64,000 bases of DNA from an uncultured Rhodospirillaceae bacterium (GCA_900550445.1 URSF01000008.1:1-64000); one strand, 5' to 3'; shown: positions 32,520 to 42,330, counted from the stretch's first letter. Numbers and translations are program-made. The notes: generated by a model from the sequence alone, not told the origin.

Positions 32520-35500
32520 CAGAGCATATCCTTGTTCTGCACCGCAAGATTCCAGGCTGTTTGCGCAATTTGTTCCACGGTATCGGCGTTTAATTTTTCT
32601 TCGACCTCGTCAAACAAATAGTCTTCAATATCATTGATTACATTGCGTCGGACGCTTAAATCGTTTTGAAAATCAACGATTTTACGACTTTGGATAATAT
32701 GGACGATTTTAGAAATGATCGCATTGTACGTTTCGTCCGGCACATTTAGAAATGGCTTGATGTTGCGATAAAAGGGGTGAAAGGTCTTTGTGGTTCTGAA
32801 CATTTCGGGAATATCCGAATCCGTATAATCCTCTACGGCCTGCTGATACGCCTTGGCTTGATTAAGCAGAGCCTTCAAGTCTTCTTGTTTCGCTGTTTTC
32901 AAATCGGAAAGAAGTTTTTCGATCAGATCGCTGAATTTTTTATAAAAGATCTCGTCCTGTCCCCATTTTTCCCGAATGACCTTTTTTGTCTGAGCCAAGA
33001 TCGCATCAGCTTTTGATCTGTCCGACAAACCGTTTTTCTGATCTTCGATATAACGGTTAAACTCCTGCATATCGGACAGGCTGATTTCTTTGGACAGGAT
33101 TTCTGCCTCGCCCGCGTTGACATATTTATCCAGCAGTTTGATAATCTGATCTTTGTATTTTGAAAAGTCGACCGTTTGCGCGCATGCCAGTTGGGTTGTT
33201 TTTTTGATTTCGATATATTTTTTCAAAGTAAAACGGTATCGTTCCAACGTATCAGCGTCGACTTTATCGTAAAAATCGTACAAAGACGTGCAGACGGAAA
33301 ACTGATTGATACAAGCATTCACGTCTTCATAAAAAGCCTCGCGAATTCGTTCGTCGTTTTTCAACAACATAACGTAGGCGTCCGTATTATTCTTATCTGT
33401 GACGGGGGAAAAAGCGGCATCCAAGCGATCAAAGATATTTTTTAATAATTCGATTTGACTGTCCGTGTCCAGCAGAGCGTTTTCAATATCTTTTGGATCG
33501 AAATTTGAAAACAGTTCAAGGGCGTTTTTCAGATTTTTCGCGTTTTTGGAATAATCGATGATCAGTCCGGCTTTTTTGCATTGTTTGCCCGCATCACCGT
33601 TAAAGACGCGGTTGACACGTGCGATTGCTTGCAACAGATTATGATCCTTTAGCTGTTTTGCCAAATACAACACCGTGTCGCGCGGTGCATCGAAACCGGT
33701 CAAAAGTTTGTCTACGACGATCAAGAGTTCGCATCCTTCAGGATTCTTTTTATAGTCCCGAATGATTTGTTTTTCGCGCGTTTCCAAAGATCCGTATTTG
33801 TGTTTTTGTTCAGAAAGGTAGTCCGTAACGACTTTTTTATGATCGGCAAGAGCATCGTCAGCGCCATCTTCCGCAGGCGAGTCCGAAATTACGACTTCAC
33901 AACGCAAATCCCCCAACATTTCAAACGCTTTTTTGAACATAACGGCGGCATATTTACTGGGCGCGACAAGCTGACCTTTCAGCCCCGTATCTCTGAAATT
34001 TTCCATAAAATGATCAAACACATCCAAAGCAATCATTTCTATGCGTTGCGCCGTTTCTTCCAATACGGATGCCGATACGCATTTTTTATTGAAATCTGCG
34101 CGTTGCTCCGGCGTCATTTTATCGAATATGCGTTCGTAAAATTTATCGGCGTTCGGGTTGACCGTCTGTTCAACAAAGCGCCCCTGATAGATCAAAGGCA
34201 AAACGGCTCCGTCGGCTTCTGCTTCCGAAATCGTATATTCGTCAATCAATCCGCCAAATTTGTTGATGGATTGAGATTTAGTCAGGAAGCCGTCTTTTGT
34301 CTTTATCTTTTTCATCAACGGCGTGCCGGTAAACGCGATCTGACATGCACGAGGGAGGATTTGGTTCATCATGCCGTTGGCATCACCGCCCTGAGTACGA
34401 TGCGCTTCGTCAATCAAAACGAACAGGTTTTCATCGTTGTCGGTAAAATCCGTTTTCTGGTCGAACTTATGCACCAACGTTGTAATGACGTCCGACGTTT
34501 TTGACCGTATTTTTTCGATCAGGTCGTTGCAGGACGTCGCCTGCTGAACGCCTTTTTTGATGTTGCACGCGGCGAAAGTATCACGAATTTGCACGTCAAG
34601 ATCACGGCGATCGGTTACGACGATAATGCGCGGATTTTTAACGGTTTCGATCAGGTTTTTAACCAACATCACCATCGTTAGCGATTTTCCCGATCCCTGC
34701 GTGTGCCAGATCAGTCCTCCGTGGCGTTTGCCGTTTTCGTCGCGTTCTTTAACGCGTTTTATTGTTTTTTTTATGGCGAAGAACTGCTGATATCGTGCGA
34801 TTTTTTTGACGCCGTTATCGTAGACGATAAAGTTTTTCACAAGCTCAATCAATCGTTCGGGACGCAGAATGCTAAAGATGCCGCGATCCTGTTGTGTCGG
34901 CGTTTCCTTTGGTTTTTGCAAATAAGCCCCGCGTAACAGGTCGGCGCCGATCTGTTTGACAATGTCAGGGTCTACGGGACGATTGACGCTGTCAAGCACT
35001 GCGGCGGTAAATGAATCGTCCGCCCCCCGTTCTTTCCAATGCGAATAAAATTCGAACGGCGTCAACATCGTTCCATATCTGATTTGACTGATGTTCGAAC
35101 AGACTAACAGCTGAGGGAACAAAAAGAATTTAGGTGTTTGCCCCTGTTTTTGATTGCGAACCATCTGATAAACCGCTTCGTCCACGGAAACGGAGGCTTT
35201 TTTGTTTTCGATAACGGCAAAGGGAATACCGTTGACAAACAGGACGATATCGGGGCGACGATTACGATCTTCCGAAATTTCAAATTCCGCAACGACGTGA
35301 TAAGTATTTTTCGTCGGATCGTCCCAGTTGATAAAGCGCATTTGGGGCGAAGTTTTTTTCCCGTTTAACAGTTCAGACACGGCTTTTCCGCTTAAAAGGT
35401 CGGAAAATATATTTTCCGATGCGGCGATCATACCGTCGTCAAGCCGAACTTTTTCCAAAGAAAAAATCGCTTCGCGAATGCTTTTGTCGGAAATGGTTTC

Positions 35501-35680
35501 ATCGTTGATTGCGCGGACGGCGTTAAACGCGATATCGCGCAGGATATACTGATTTTTGCCGTCGCGTAATTCGTTGACCTTGTGGCGCGGGATATAGCGA
35601 TAGCCCAGATTGATCAGCTGAAGCAAAGCGGGAATCTGCGACGAAGACGCTTCGTCAAAATCGGGAAGTGAGAAAGTCAT
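32519..35680 (-). CDS. hsdR: Type I restriction enzyme, HsdR subunit
   Basis: 1053 residues, normal for the family. The N-terminal nuclease core shows RRPDIVLFVNGIPFAVIENKK (PD-(D/E)xK with Asp, Glu and Lys). Motor motifs are IWHTQGSGKSLTMVML (Walker A), VVTDRRDLDVQI, LFVLIDEAHRTQGG (DEAH box), FTGTPL and a helicase C part with LLTGFDAPRDTVLYL and ARVNRVFNG. It moves DNA and cuts it at a distance from unmethylated sites when joined by HsdM and HsdS. The gene lies 27 bp after the HEPN-like gene. Confidence 0.97.
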   Translation of the reverse strand: MTFSLPDFDEASSSQIPALLQLINLGYRYIPRHKVNELRDGKNQYILRDIAFNAVRAINDETISDKSIREAIFSLEKVRLDDGMIAASENIFSDLLSGKAVSELLNGKKTSPQMRFINWDDPTKNTYHVVAEFEISEDRNRRPDIVLFVNGIPFAVIENKKASVSVDEAVYQMVRNQKQGQTPKFFLFPQLLVCSNISQIRYGTMLTPFEFYSHWKERGADDSFTAAVLDSVNRPVDPDIVKQIGADLLRGAYLQKPKETPTQQDRGIFSILRPERLIELVKNFIVYDNGVKKIARYQQFFAIKKTIKRVKERDENGKRHGGLIWHTQGSGKSLTMVMLVKNLIETVKNPRIIVVTDRRDLDVQIRDTFAACNIKKGVQQATSCNDLIEKIRSKTSDVITTLVHKFDQKTDFTDNDENLFVLIDEAHRTQGGDANGMMNQILPRACQIAFTGTPLMKKIKTKDGFLTKSQSINKFGGLIDEYTISEAEADGAVLPLIYQGRFVEQTVNPNADKFYERIFDKMTPEQRADFNKKCVSASVLEETAQRIEMIALDVFDHFMENFRDTGLKGQLVAPSKYAAVMFKKAFEMLGDLRCEVVISDSPAEDGADDALADHKKVVTDYLSEQKHKYGSLETREKQIIRDYKKNPEGCELLIVVDKLLTGFDAPRDTVLYLAKQLKDHNLLQAIARVNRVFNGDAGKQCKKAGLIIDYSKNAKNLKNALELFSNFDPKDIENALLDTDSQIELLKNIFDRLDAAFSPVTDKNNTDAYVMLLKNDERIREAFYEDVNACINQFSVCTSLYDFYDKVDADTLERYRFTLKKYIEIKKTTQLACAQTVDFSKYKDQIIKLLDKYVNAGEAEILSKEISLSDMQEFNRYIEDQKNGLSDRSKADAILAQTKKVIREKWGQDEIFYKKFSDLIEKLLSDLKTAKQEDLKALLNQAKAYQQAVEDYTDSDIPEMFRTTKTFHPFYRNIKPFLNVPDETYNAIISKIVHIIQSRKIVDFQNDLSVRRNVINDIEDYLFDEVEEKLNADTVEQIAQTAWNLAVQNKDML

Positions 35681-35707
35681 GACCGCTTTTCCTTTCGTTA
35701 CATAAAA

Positions 35708-36667
35708 TTAAATTAAATCATAATTTCGCGTTATATAGGGCTTTGTTTCAGCTATATCATAAAGATTATCGATAATTTTCCCATTTTGAAAATGGAAGGG
35801 AACCGTAAAGGCGCCGGAATAAGAACGCTTTCCTTCAATGACGGGAATATAAAAATCATTTGTGTTTTCTATTCTATAATCAAGGGAACTTCTTGCTAAT
35901 TGGGAACAGGTATCAATTTCGTTATATAAAGACATGGGGGAATAACGTACGGCAAACAGAATTAACTTAGCGGCGATTGCATTGAGGCAATTTTCAAGCG
36001 TTGCCAGATGAAAAACCTTATTTCCTTTGTGCTTTAAATTGTTATAAGCATCGTACCAAGGTATTGATTTAGTCGGTTCTTTTGCATTCCAATTTTCAAA
36101 GGGGCAACATTTAAACGGGTTGGCATACCCGACTAATGATATTTTATATTTAGTTAAATCAACTAAATCCAATAATTTAACATAGTCAGATGTTCTTTCA
36201 TTTTTTCCTAAATTATACAGTTTAAAGCTGTTTTCAATTTCCGTACAGGAAAGAATGAGTAATTCTTTTATCTTATGGCTATACGTTCTTAATCCTTCTG
36301 CGGAAGGTTCTACATAAAGCAATATCTCTTGTAATTTTTGGATAAGAATTCCTAAATCCCGCTTTGCTCTGCACAGCTCGACAGTAGTAAAAGCCAACTC
36401 ATCTTGGATTTTGACATTTAAAAACGGTTTCCAGATATGTTTGTTTTTTATACCTATATCCATTCTTTCTTTTTTTATTATTTCATATTCAAAATAATTT
36501 TTTATAACATCTTCTATGTCATGCGAGTTATCAAAAATAGTCGTGTTTATTATCTGCGGAGCAAAATCATATTTATCAATTTGTAAAAAAACATTTTGCC
36601 GTTTTTCATTTTCATATGCGATTAAGCGATACTTTTCTTTTTTAGAAAAATAAACATCTGTTTTCAT
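35708..36667 (-). CDS. Unknown HEPN-like protein inside the restriction operon
   Basis: 319 residues, not assigned to a family. An N-terminal beta-rich part (YFSKKEKYRLIAYENEKRQNVFLQI) is followed by a helical middle (HKIKELLILSCTEIENSFKLYNLG) and the segment IPWYDAYNNLKHKGNKVFHLATLENCLNAIAAKLIL. The WxxYNxxKHxx pattern within a helical pair is typical of HEPN-like and abortive-infection-associated proteins, although the strict RxxxxH motif is not seen. It starts one base after hsdS and is followed by hsdR, so it is an integral operon member and may be an accessory effector. Codon use is AT-richer than in hsdR. Confidence 0.6.
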   Translation of the reverse strand: MKTDVYFSKKEKYRLIAYENEKRQNVFLQIDKYDFAPQIINTTIFDNSHDIEDVIKNYFEYEIIKKERMDIGIKNKHIWKPFLNVKIQDELAFTTVELCRAKRDLGILIQKLQEILLYVEPSAEGLRTYSHKIKELLILSCTEIENSFKLYNLGKNERTSDYVKLLDLVDLTKYKISLVGYANPFKCCPFENWNAKEPTKSIPWYDAYNNLKHKGNKVFHLATLENCLNAIAAKLILFAVRYSPMSLYNEIDTCSQLARSSLDYRIENTNDFYIPVIEGKRSYSGAFTVPFHFQNGKIIDNLYDIAETKPYITRNYDLI

Positions 36668-36668
36668 T

Positions 36669-37883
36669 TTAATTCACTTTCACTCGGATTTTCCCGGTCA
36701 GAAGTTTTTGCATCAGGGCTTTTTTTTCCAGTTTAAAAGCCTCCAGTTTTTTGTTTAACAGTTCGATTTCTTCATCGGCTTTGGAAAGAATGTCCGCGAT
36801 AGCCTTTTGCTCTTCCTGGCAAGGGCATTGAATAGGCAAAGATTTAATAATTTCTGCAGATAAATTTCCTTGCCCACCCTGTAAATATTTTCTTAAAATA
36901 TTTTTCTTTTTATTTTGCAATAGGCAGCATAAAAAATATGAACCTATATATTGGCTGCGAATACATAAAATTGCCTGATTAATTGCACCATCTATTTTTG
37001 AAATATTTACTTCTCCACTTGTTGCCCCATATAATGCATATAGCACATCTCCTTTGGATACTAATTTTGCAGATGAGCTTTCTAACGCTTTGTTTGTAAT
37101 AAAAAGTTCAGTCCTACCCAAATGTATTTCACCTGAACGAATAAAGGGGATGTTTCCTCCATAATATGTCTGATTTTTTACAGACGGAGTGCCCCCCGAA
37201 AAAGTTTTACAAACATCCCCCAACTTAACTTCGTACCAAGGGGTGGAGAAGCCTTTGAGGCGGTGTTTGCCGGTAAGGAGCTGTTGCATCAAGGCTTTTT
37301 TCTGAATTTTCTTTTTTTCAATCAACGCCGACAATTTTTCAATGCCTTCATCCCAACAGCTTAAAATCTCCGCAATCTTCTCTTGCTCTGCTAATGGGGG
37401 AAGAAGAATTGGAAGTAAGGAATATTCTTCAGAGTTTATACCTGGCTGACCACTTCTCATTGAATAAACCTTTACCCAATTCCAATATTTTTGCGTGTGG
37501 CTATACAGAAAAAGAAAGTATGGATTTATTTTGTTTTCATCTAAGATAAATCTTATTAAGTATCCTGCAAAAGCTATTTTTTCATTTGTAATACCATGCA
37601 AATATGTTTTCCCGACTGTAGCTCCAGTCCTTGCAAATAAAAGATTATTTTTAGAAAGTAATTTTTCTAATTTATAGTATTTAACAGACACTCGACCTTC
37701 GCTAATATATTTACCATCTTCTGAAATATCTGTTATTCTTAAATATAAGGGGAGATCTCTATTAAATGGGACGGCAGATTCATTTAGACCATAATCCGGA
37801 CTATTTAAGCAAAGCTCTCCCAGCTTTTTAACACTCCACCCCTCAGGAATCTTCTGATCAATCTTTGTCATTAGCTTTAACAT
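36669..37883 (-). CDS. hsdS: Type I restriction-modification specificity subunit HsdS
   Basis: 404 residues with two target recognition domains (about 10-165 and 215-360), each followed by a conserved coiled-coil spacer: LPPLAEQEKIAEILSCWDEGIEKLS and CQEEQKAIADILSKADEEIELLN, and the paired KKALMQQLLTGKHRL and KKALMQKLLTGKIRV. Each half reads one part of the split DNA target. The first start overlaps the OLD gene by seven bases; a second ATG four codons in is possible. The recognition sequence cannot be deduced. Confidence 0.95.
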   Translation of the reverse strand: MLKLMTKIDQKIPEGWSVKKLGELCLNSPDYGLNESAVPFNRDLPLYLRITDISEDGKYISEGRVSVKYYKLEKLLSKNNLLFARTGATVGKTYLHGITNEKIAFAGYLIRFILDENKINPYFLFLYSHTQKYWNWVKVYSMRSGQPGINSEEYSLLPILLPPLAEQEKIAEILSCWDEGIEKLSALIEKKKIQKKALMQQLLTGKHRLKGFSTPWYEVKLGDVCKTFSGGTPSVKNQTYYGGNIPFIRSGEIHLGRTELFITNKALESSSAKLVSKGDVLYALYGATSGEVNISKIDGAINQAILCIRSQYIGSYFLCCLLQNKKKNILRKYLQGGQGNLSAEIIKSLPIQCPCQEEQKAIADILSKADEEIELLNKKLEAFKLEKKALMQKLLTGKIRVKVN

Positions 37884-39736
37884 CCTTTTGTTTTTTGTAT
37901 AATGGCTTCTGTTAATTTTTTTAATAAAGGATGTTTTGTTTCAAAACTAGATGTGTTAAACTTTTCAGCCAGATCACTTTTTAGTTTATAAATAATCTCA
38001 TCAGATTTATCGTTCAATCCATTTTTATGAAGAAAAATTTTTATTTTTTCCAAAATAGGGCGAGATGTATTTTCATCTTCAAAATTGAGTTCAGCATTTT
38101 CCTTTTTGATAAGAGGATTAAGACACGCTTTAATGAACTCTAGATTCAATGTATCTTCTATTGTCCCTCCAACAATAATATCTCCACACAAGTCTCTAAT
38201 AGTCATTACATTGGATGGTGAAAATGGAGCCCCTAACTCTATAATTTTTTCTTTATATTTTTTTCCATCATCGTCGTCATCTACAATAACAATACAATCA
38301 ACATCTGAATATTTTAATAACGAGGCAACCTGAACAATGTTTCCTCCTTGCCCATTTGTAATTCCAATGCAAGAGTTCACATCAACTTTTTTTATACTTT
38401 TTCTTAATAGGTTAAAGTCAGATTTCCCTTCAACTAACACTTTATACGGTGTCAGTAAATCTTTAAGAACATTGATGCCAAAACCCATTCTTAAAACTTC
38501 TTCATCTGCTAATATGATATCTTCTCTTATTTGCTTTATCTGAGTTTTCCCTTTTGATTTTTTGACAATAAAGTGGCGACTCATATTTTTATTATCAATC
38601 ATAAAAGGAGAATGAGTGGCGACAAAAACGTAATTATTTTTTCCAATCTTAATAAGTTCATCTCGCATATACCGGATTCCCGATGGATGCAGGTGATTTT
38701 CTGGCTCATCAATTATAATAATTTGATCTTTACATTTTTCTTTTTTGTTTGAAATTGATAAATGGAGAATTAAAGATATAAAATGCTTAAACCCCTGGCT
38801 CCTTTCATCCATTCCAAAAAACTCATCTTCATTATCTTTATCCGTTATATATACATTTAATATTTTAGTTGAATTTTCTATCTCTACATCAATTGAAACC
38901 CCATGCTCCTTCCATACTTCATTGATATATTTAGTTGCATTTTTGCTGAGTTGCCGAGATAGCGTACGTGTTTCTGCTGGTGTAAGAGATGATATTTTTT
39001 CTTGAATTTTCTCTTTAGTATCTAAATCACAAAGAGCAAATAAATTTGTCAAAGGAATCGAAATAGAATTATCTGCAGCAAATGCGTTTAAATCAATAGA
39101 CTTTGTTATTAGATACTTTTCTTCAGCTTTCCATATTGATAATTCTTGATTAGGTGTTTTTAAGTTTGAAAAAACGTATTTTTGCAAAAGTTCAAATAAA
39201 TTATCTTCATCTAATAAAGTGTATGACTTTTTTTCTTCTTCTGTTATTCCGTCATTATCTTTTATAGTGCATAATTTTTCATTTGGATTTTGGCTTTGCT
39301 GTATCATAGCAAAAGAAAATTGGCTTATATCAAATGGCTCCCACAATATATTATAGACAGAAGAAAATGATGTCTTATCTTTCTCTAAGAAGACATTTTT
39401 TTCATATTCAGTTATTTTAAATACTTTTTCAAATTTAGGAGAACAATTTACATATTTTTTTAATTCTTTTTTCCATTCGTCTTCTTTATTAAATTTATAT
39501 CTATAATACAAATCTACATATTTTTCTTTTGAATCTCTATATGCTATATCTTTAAATTTATATGTTTTTTTATTAATTGTCTCTGACAGTAATGAAATTG
39601 CATCTAATAAATTACTTTTTCCGGCTTCATTTAATCCGACAAATACAGAAGTCCAACTATCTCCGTATTTCTCAATGGGGATAACGACATCATAAATTGA
39701 TTTATAATTACGTATTTCTATTTCACTTAAATACAT
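37877..39736 (-). CDS. OLD-family ATPase with TOPRIM nuclease domain
   Basis: 619 residues. The N-terminal ABC-type ATPase has FVGLNEAGKSNLLDAI (Walker A), a long helical insert, and IIIDEPENHLHPSGIRYM (signature region and Walker B) with the THSPFMI switch. The C-terminal TOPRIM domain shows KVLVEGKSDFNLL (Glu) and DCIVIVDDDDDGKKY (DxD). OLD proteins cut DNA and act in phage defence; the free-standing class 1 type acts alone. Here it lies between hsdM and hsdS, 13 bp from hsdM and overlapping hsdS, so it is made with the restriction complex. Confidence 0.9.
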   Translation of the reverse strand: MYLSEIEIRNYKSIYDVVIPIEKYGDSWTSVFVGLNEAGKSNLLDAISLLSETINKKTYKFKDIAYRDSKEKYVDLYYRYKFNKEDEWKKELKKYVNCSPKFEKVFKITEYEKNVFLEKDKTSFSSVYNILWEPFDISQFSFAMIQQSQNPNEKLCTIKDNDGITEEEKKSYTLLDEDNLFELLQKYVFSNLKTPNQELSIWKAEEKYLITKSIDLNAFAADNSISIPLTNLFALCDLDTKEKIQEKISSLTPAETRTLSRQLSKNATKYINEVWKEHGVSIDVEIENSTKILNVYITDKDNEDEFFGMDERSQGFKHFISLILHLSISNKKEKCKDQIIIIDEPENHLHPSGIRYMRDELIKIGKNNYVFVATHSPFMIDNKNMSRHFIVKKSKGKTQIKQIREDIILADEEVLRMGFGINVLKDLLTPYKVLVEGKSDFNLLRKSIKKVDVNSCIGITNGQGGNIVQVASLLKYSDVDCIVIVDDDDDGKKYKEKIIELGAPFSPSNVMTIRDLCGDIIVGGTIEDTLNLEFIKACLNPLIKKENAELNFEDENTSRPILEKIKIFLHKNGLNDKSDEIIYKLKSDLAEKFNTSSFETKHPLLKKLTEAIIQKTKGC

Positions 39737-39749
39737 TTTAACTCCTTTC

Positions 39750-41249
39750 TTAGATTTCTAATTCTTTAAGATATGCAGACATTTTGTCCTGAACAGCACT
39801 AAGTTGTGCTTCCAAATCGGCGATTTCGGCTTTGACGGCGGACAAGTCAATTTCCTCTTCCTCCTCAAACGTATCGACATAACGCGGAATATTCAGGTTA
39901 AAGTCGTTTTCTTCAATCTCGTCAAAGCTTGCCAAATGCGAAAATTTTTCAATTTCCGAACGGTTTTTATAAGTCTCAAATATCTTGGTGATGTGCTCCG
40001 GTTCAAGCGTGTTTTGATTTTTTCCCGCCTTAAATTCTTTGCTGGCATCAATAAACAAGACGTCTTTTCGTTCTTGATTTTTACCGCCTTCCTGTCGGGA
40101 CTTGTCAAAAATCAAAATGGCGACGGGAATTCCCGTCGTTTGGAACAATCCTGCCGGCAAACCGATAACCGCATCCAGCAGATTTTCCTTTATCAGCGCT
40201 TGGCGGATGCGCCCCTCCGAACTGCCGCGAAACAAAACACCGTGCGGAACAATTACCGCAACGCGCCCCGATTTTTCTTTGGCGGTGGCGATCATATGCG
40301 AAATAAACGCATAATCCCCCTTGCTGGCCGGAGGCATTCCGCGATCAAAACGATGATAGATGTCATTTTCCAAATGCTTTTCGCCCCATTTATCTAAAGA
40401 AAAAGGAGGGTTTGCGACAATCACATCGAACTGCATCAGTTTTTCATCCTCTTTCAGCAAAGGATTGTTCAGCGTGTCTCCCCATTCCAAACGGGCGGAA
40501 TCTTTGTGGTGCAAAAACATATTCATACGCGCCAGATTGTACGTCGCTCCGGTTTTTTCCTGACCGTACAAGGCATAGTCTTTGGATTCTTGTTTTTCGA
40601 CTTCTTCGCCCGCCAACAAAAGCAGACCGCCCGAACCGCAGGTCGGGTCGCAAATGCGATCCCCGGGCTTTGGCATCGCCAGTTTTGCCAGCAATGACGC
40701 AACGACTTTCGGGGTGTAGAACTCACCCGCCTTTTTCCCCGCATCCGACCCAAAGCGTTCGATCAGATACATATACGCGTTACCCAGCAGGTCGCCGTCA
40801 ACTTCCGACAGGTCAACTTTGCTAAAATCACTGATCATATCCCGCAACATTTTGTTACGTTGTGATGTCTGACCCAAAACGGACTGGCTATTAAAATCAA
40901 CCGTAAAAATATCGTGCAAAGGTCCGTTTGCCTCTTCAATTTTATGTAACGCGATGTTCAGAAGTTCGCCTATATTGTCCGCGTTCTGGTTTTCATAAAT
41001 GTCGGAAAAGGTCGCCCCCTCAGGCAAAACAAAGCGCGCGTTTTTCAGTTTCAACGCAATGCGATCTTTGTCGTCACCGTAACGGTCTTTCAGTTTTTTG
41101 ACTTCGGCTTGCTTGATGTCGCTGATATATTTAAAGAATAAAAACGCTAAAATATAATCCTTAAAAATACTGCTATCCACAACGCCCCGCGCAGAATCCG
41201 CAGCGTTCCACAGCAGTTTATTCAATTCGTCTTGAGTTAAAACAGCCAT
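39750..41249 (-). CDS. hsdM: Type I modification methyltransferase HsdM
   Basis: 499 residues, an adenine-N6 methyltransferase. The N-terminal helical domain (LLWNAADSARGVVDSSIFKDYILAFLFFKYISD) is followed by the AdoMet site ICDPTCGSGGLLLLAG and the catalytic VIVANPPFSLDKWG. The C-terminus has a coiled coil (about 470-495, AVKAEIADLEAQLSAVQDKMSAYL) that packs against HsdS. It methylates host sites and forms the trimeric core with HsdS. One base after the half-HsdS gene. Confidence 0.97.
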   Translation of the reverse strand: MAVLTQDELNKLLWNAADSARGVVDSSIFKDYILAFLFFKYISDIKQAEVKKLKDRYGDDKDRIALKLKNARFVLPEGATFSDIYENQNADNIGELLNIALHKIEEANGPLHDIFTVDFNSQSVLGQTSQRNKMLRDMISDFSKVDLSEVDGDLLGNAYMYLIERFGSDAGKKAGEFYTPKVVASLLAKLAMPKPGDRICDPTCGSGGLLLLAGEEVEKQESKDYALYGQEKTGATYNLARMNMFLHHKDSARLEWGDTLNNPLLKEDEKLMQFDVIVANPPFSLDKWGEKHLENDIYHRFDRGMPPASKGDYAFISHMIATAKEKSGRVAVIVPHGVLFRGSSEGRIRQALIKENLLDAVIGLPAGLFQTTGIPVAILIFDKSRQEGGKNQERKDVLFIDASKEFKAGKNQNTLEPEHITKIFETYKNRSEIEKFSHLASFDEIEENDFNLNIPRYVDTFEEEEEIDLSAVKAEIADLEAQLSAVQDKMSAYLKELEI

Positions 41250-41250
41250 T

Positions 41251-41805
41251 TTATATCTCCGTATTTAAAGACAATTCCAATAATTTTGCTTTTTTCTCTG
41301 CCAAACGTCGCGACAATTCCTTTTCCTTTAAAAGCAAAAAGTATGTTTCCGCAAGAAGTTTCTGCCGTTTCAAGGGCAACGGCGGAATATCCAAACTTTC
41401 AATGCCCGATCGAACAATAGCCTGCAAAGTGCCGGGATTCCTGCGAGAGGACATTTGTGCTTGTCCCGATTTTGAATTAAGATAAAAAACCAGAAACTTG
41501 GGCAAAAAATGTTTGTCCCGAACGGAAAGCACAAACAACAAATTGGAAGCAATGGCGTCATGAGCACCTTGATACAGTGCGGCTTTAAATTCGCCTCTGC
41601 TTGACAGAAGAACGTCCTCTGCCTTTAACAGATAATCCTTCTTGAAATGTTTGGGAGTGAAACAAACCGGGACATCCGCGATAATCCCGCCGCCGATCAC
41701 GTCCTTCGGCTGAACAACTTGATATAATCCGTCCGACATATTCGGCACTGCTCCTCGAAAAGGATAGCCTGCTCTGATTTCGGCAATGTCACAAAGTCGT
41801 GTCAA
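41251..41805 (-). CDS. Half-size HsdS-like specificity protein
   Basis: 184 residues with a single target recognition domain (YPFRGAVPNMSDGLYQVVQPKDV, DVLLSSRGEFKAALYQGAHDAIASNLLFVL, ILxxxSKSGQAQMSSRRNPGTLQAIVRSGIESLDIPPLPL) and one coiled-coil end (QKLLAETYFLLLKEKELSRRLAEKKAKLLELS). A TTG start follows GGAGG with ideal spacing. Full HsdS proteins have two such halves; a half-S could dimerise or only support HsdM. It is the first gene of the operon, and a full hsdS exists downstream. Its presence is a known but poorly understood arrangement. Confidence 0.8.
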   Translation of the reverse strand: MTRLCDIAEIRAGYPFRGAVPNMSDGLYQVVQPKDVIGGGIIADVPVCFTPKHFKKDYLLKAEDVLLSSRGEFKAALYQGAHDAIASNLLFVLSVRDKHFLPKFLVFYLNSKSGQAQMSSRRNPGTLQAIVRSGIESLDIPPLPLKRQKLLAETYFLLLKEKELSRRLAEKKAKLLELSLNTEI

Positions 41806-41911
41806 TGTAATTCCTCCAGGTTTTTAAACAGAATAGATAAAACAGATGGAAATTACAATAGAAAAAAAACGCACTTTTTTATTGACAGCGACGCCGCAAA
41901 AAGATATCTCT

Positions 41912-41942
41912 AAAAAAAGAGGGCGGAAGTCCGCCCTCTTTG
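41912..41942. terminator. GC-rich hairpin upstream of the restriction operon
   Basis: AGAGGGCGGA-CTT/AGT-CCGCCCTCTT stem with a run of seven T on the minus strand. It lies in the 234-bp gap between divergent genes and could shield the restriction operon from read-through. Confidence 0.75.
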
Positions 41943-42039
41943 ACAGCCGGAACAACGCCCGACAATCTTTCGCAAATTTTGTTTTATCGCGTTATTTCCG
42001 CCGCTGTCAAGGTTTAAACTTTATTAAGCGGAGGTCTGT

Positions 42040-42330
42040 ATGACAGCGAACATGACAATAGCATCAGATATTTTGAAACACGTAGGTTGGGATTCCAAGT
42101 CCGATTGGTATGTCGGAATTGCGTCGGATGCATCAACCCGTTTATTTCATGACCACAACGTTGACGAAAAAAACGGTCGTTGGATTTATCGTGACGCCCA
42201 AAGCGAAACGGACGCACGAGACACGGAACGATACTTGTTGCAGAATTATCCTTTTCAAGGCGGTACGGGCGGCGGAAATTATCCACGCTATGTTTATGCG
42301 TATAAAATCACCCCTACGACCAAAGAATAG
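42040..42330 (+). CDS. Small GIY-YIG-like protein
   Basis: 96 residues. GGAGG precedes the ATG by seven bases. The layout DWYVGIASDASTRLFHDHNVDEKNG, IYRDAQSETDARDTERYLL and QGGTGGGNYPRYVYAYKI resembles the short GIY-YIG fold (a YVGI strand, an Arg-containing helix and a Glu in the RxxERYLL helix), common in phage and island orphans. The full GIY-YIG signature is incomplete, so nuclease activity is uncertain. It is divergent from the restriction operon. Confidence 0.6.
   Translation: MTANMTIASDILKHVGWDSKSDWYVGIASDASTRLFHDHNVDEKNGRWIYRDAQSETDARDTERYLLQNYPFQGGTGGGNYPRYVYAYKITPTTKE

Noticed and set aside
33767..34504. A 245-codon plus-strand frame opposite hsdR
   Set aside because: Phenylalanine- and arginine-rich shadow of the motor domain; no start signal.
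39804..40825. Long plus-strand frames opposite hsdM
   Set aside because: Composition typical of antisense frames, and hsdM motifs are complete on the minus strand.
41846..42043. A 65-codon plus-strand frame between the half-HsdS and GIY-YIG-like genes
   Set aside because: It contains the terminator hairpin, lacks a ribosome site, and overlaps the start of the next gene.
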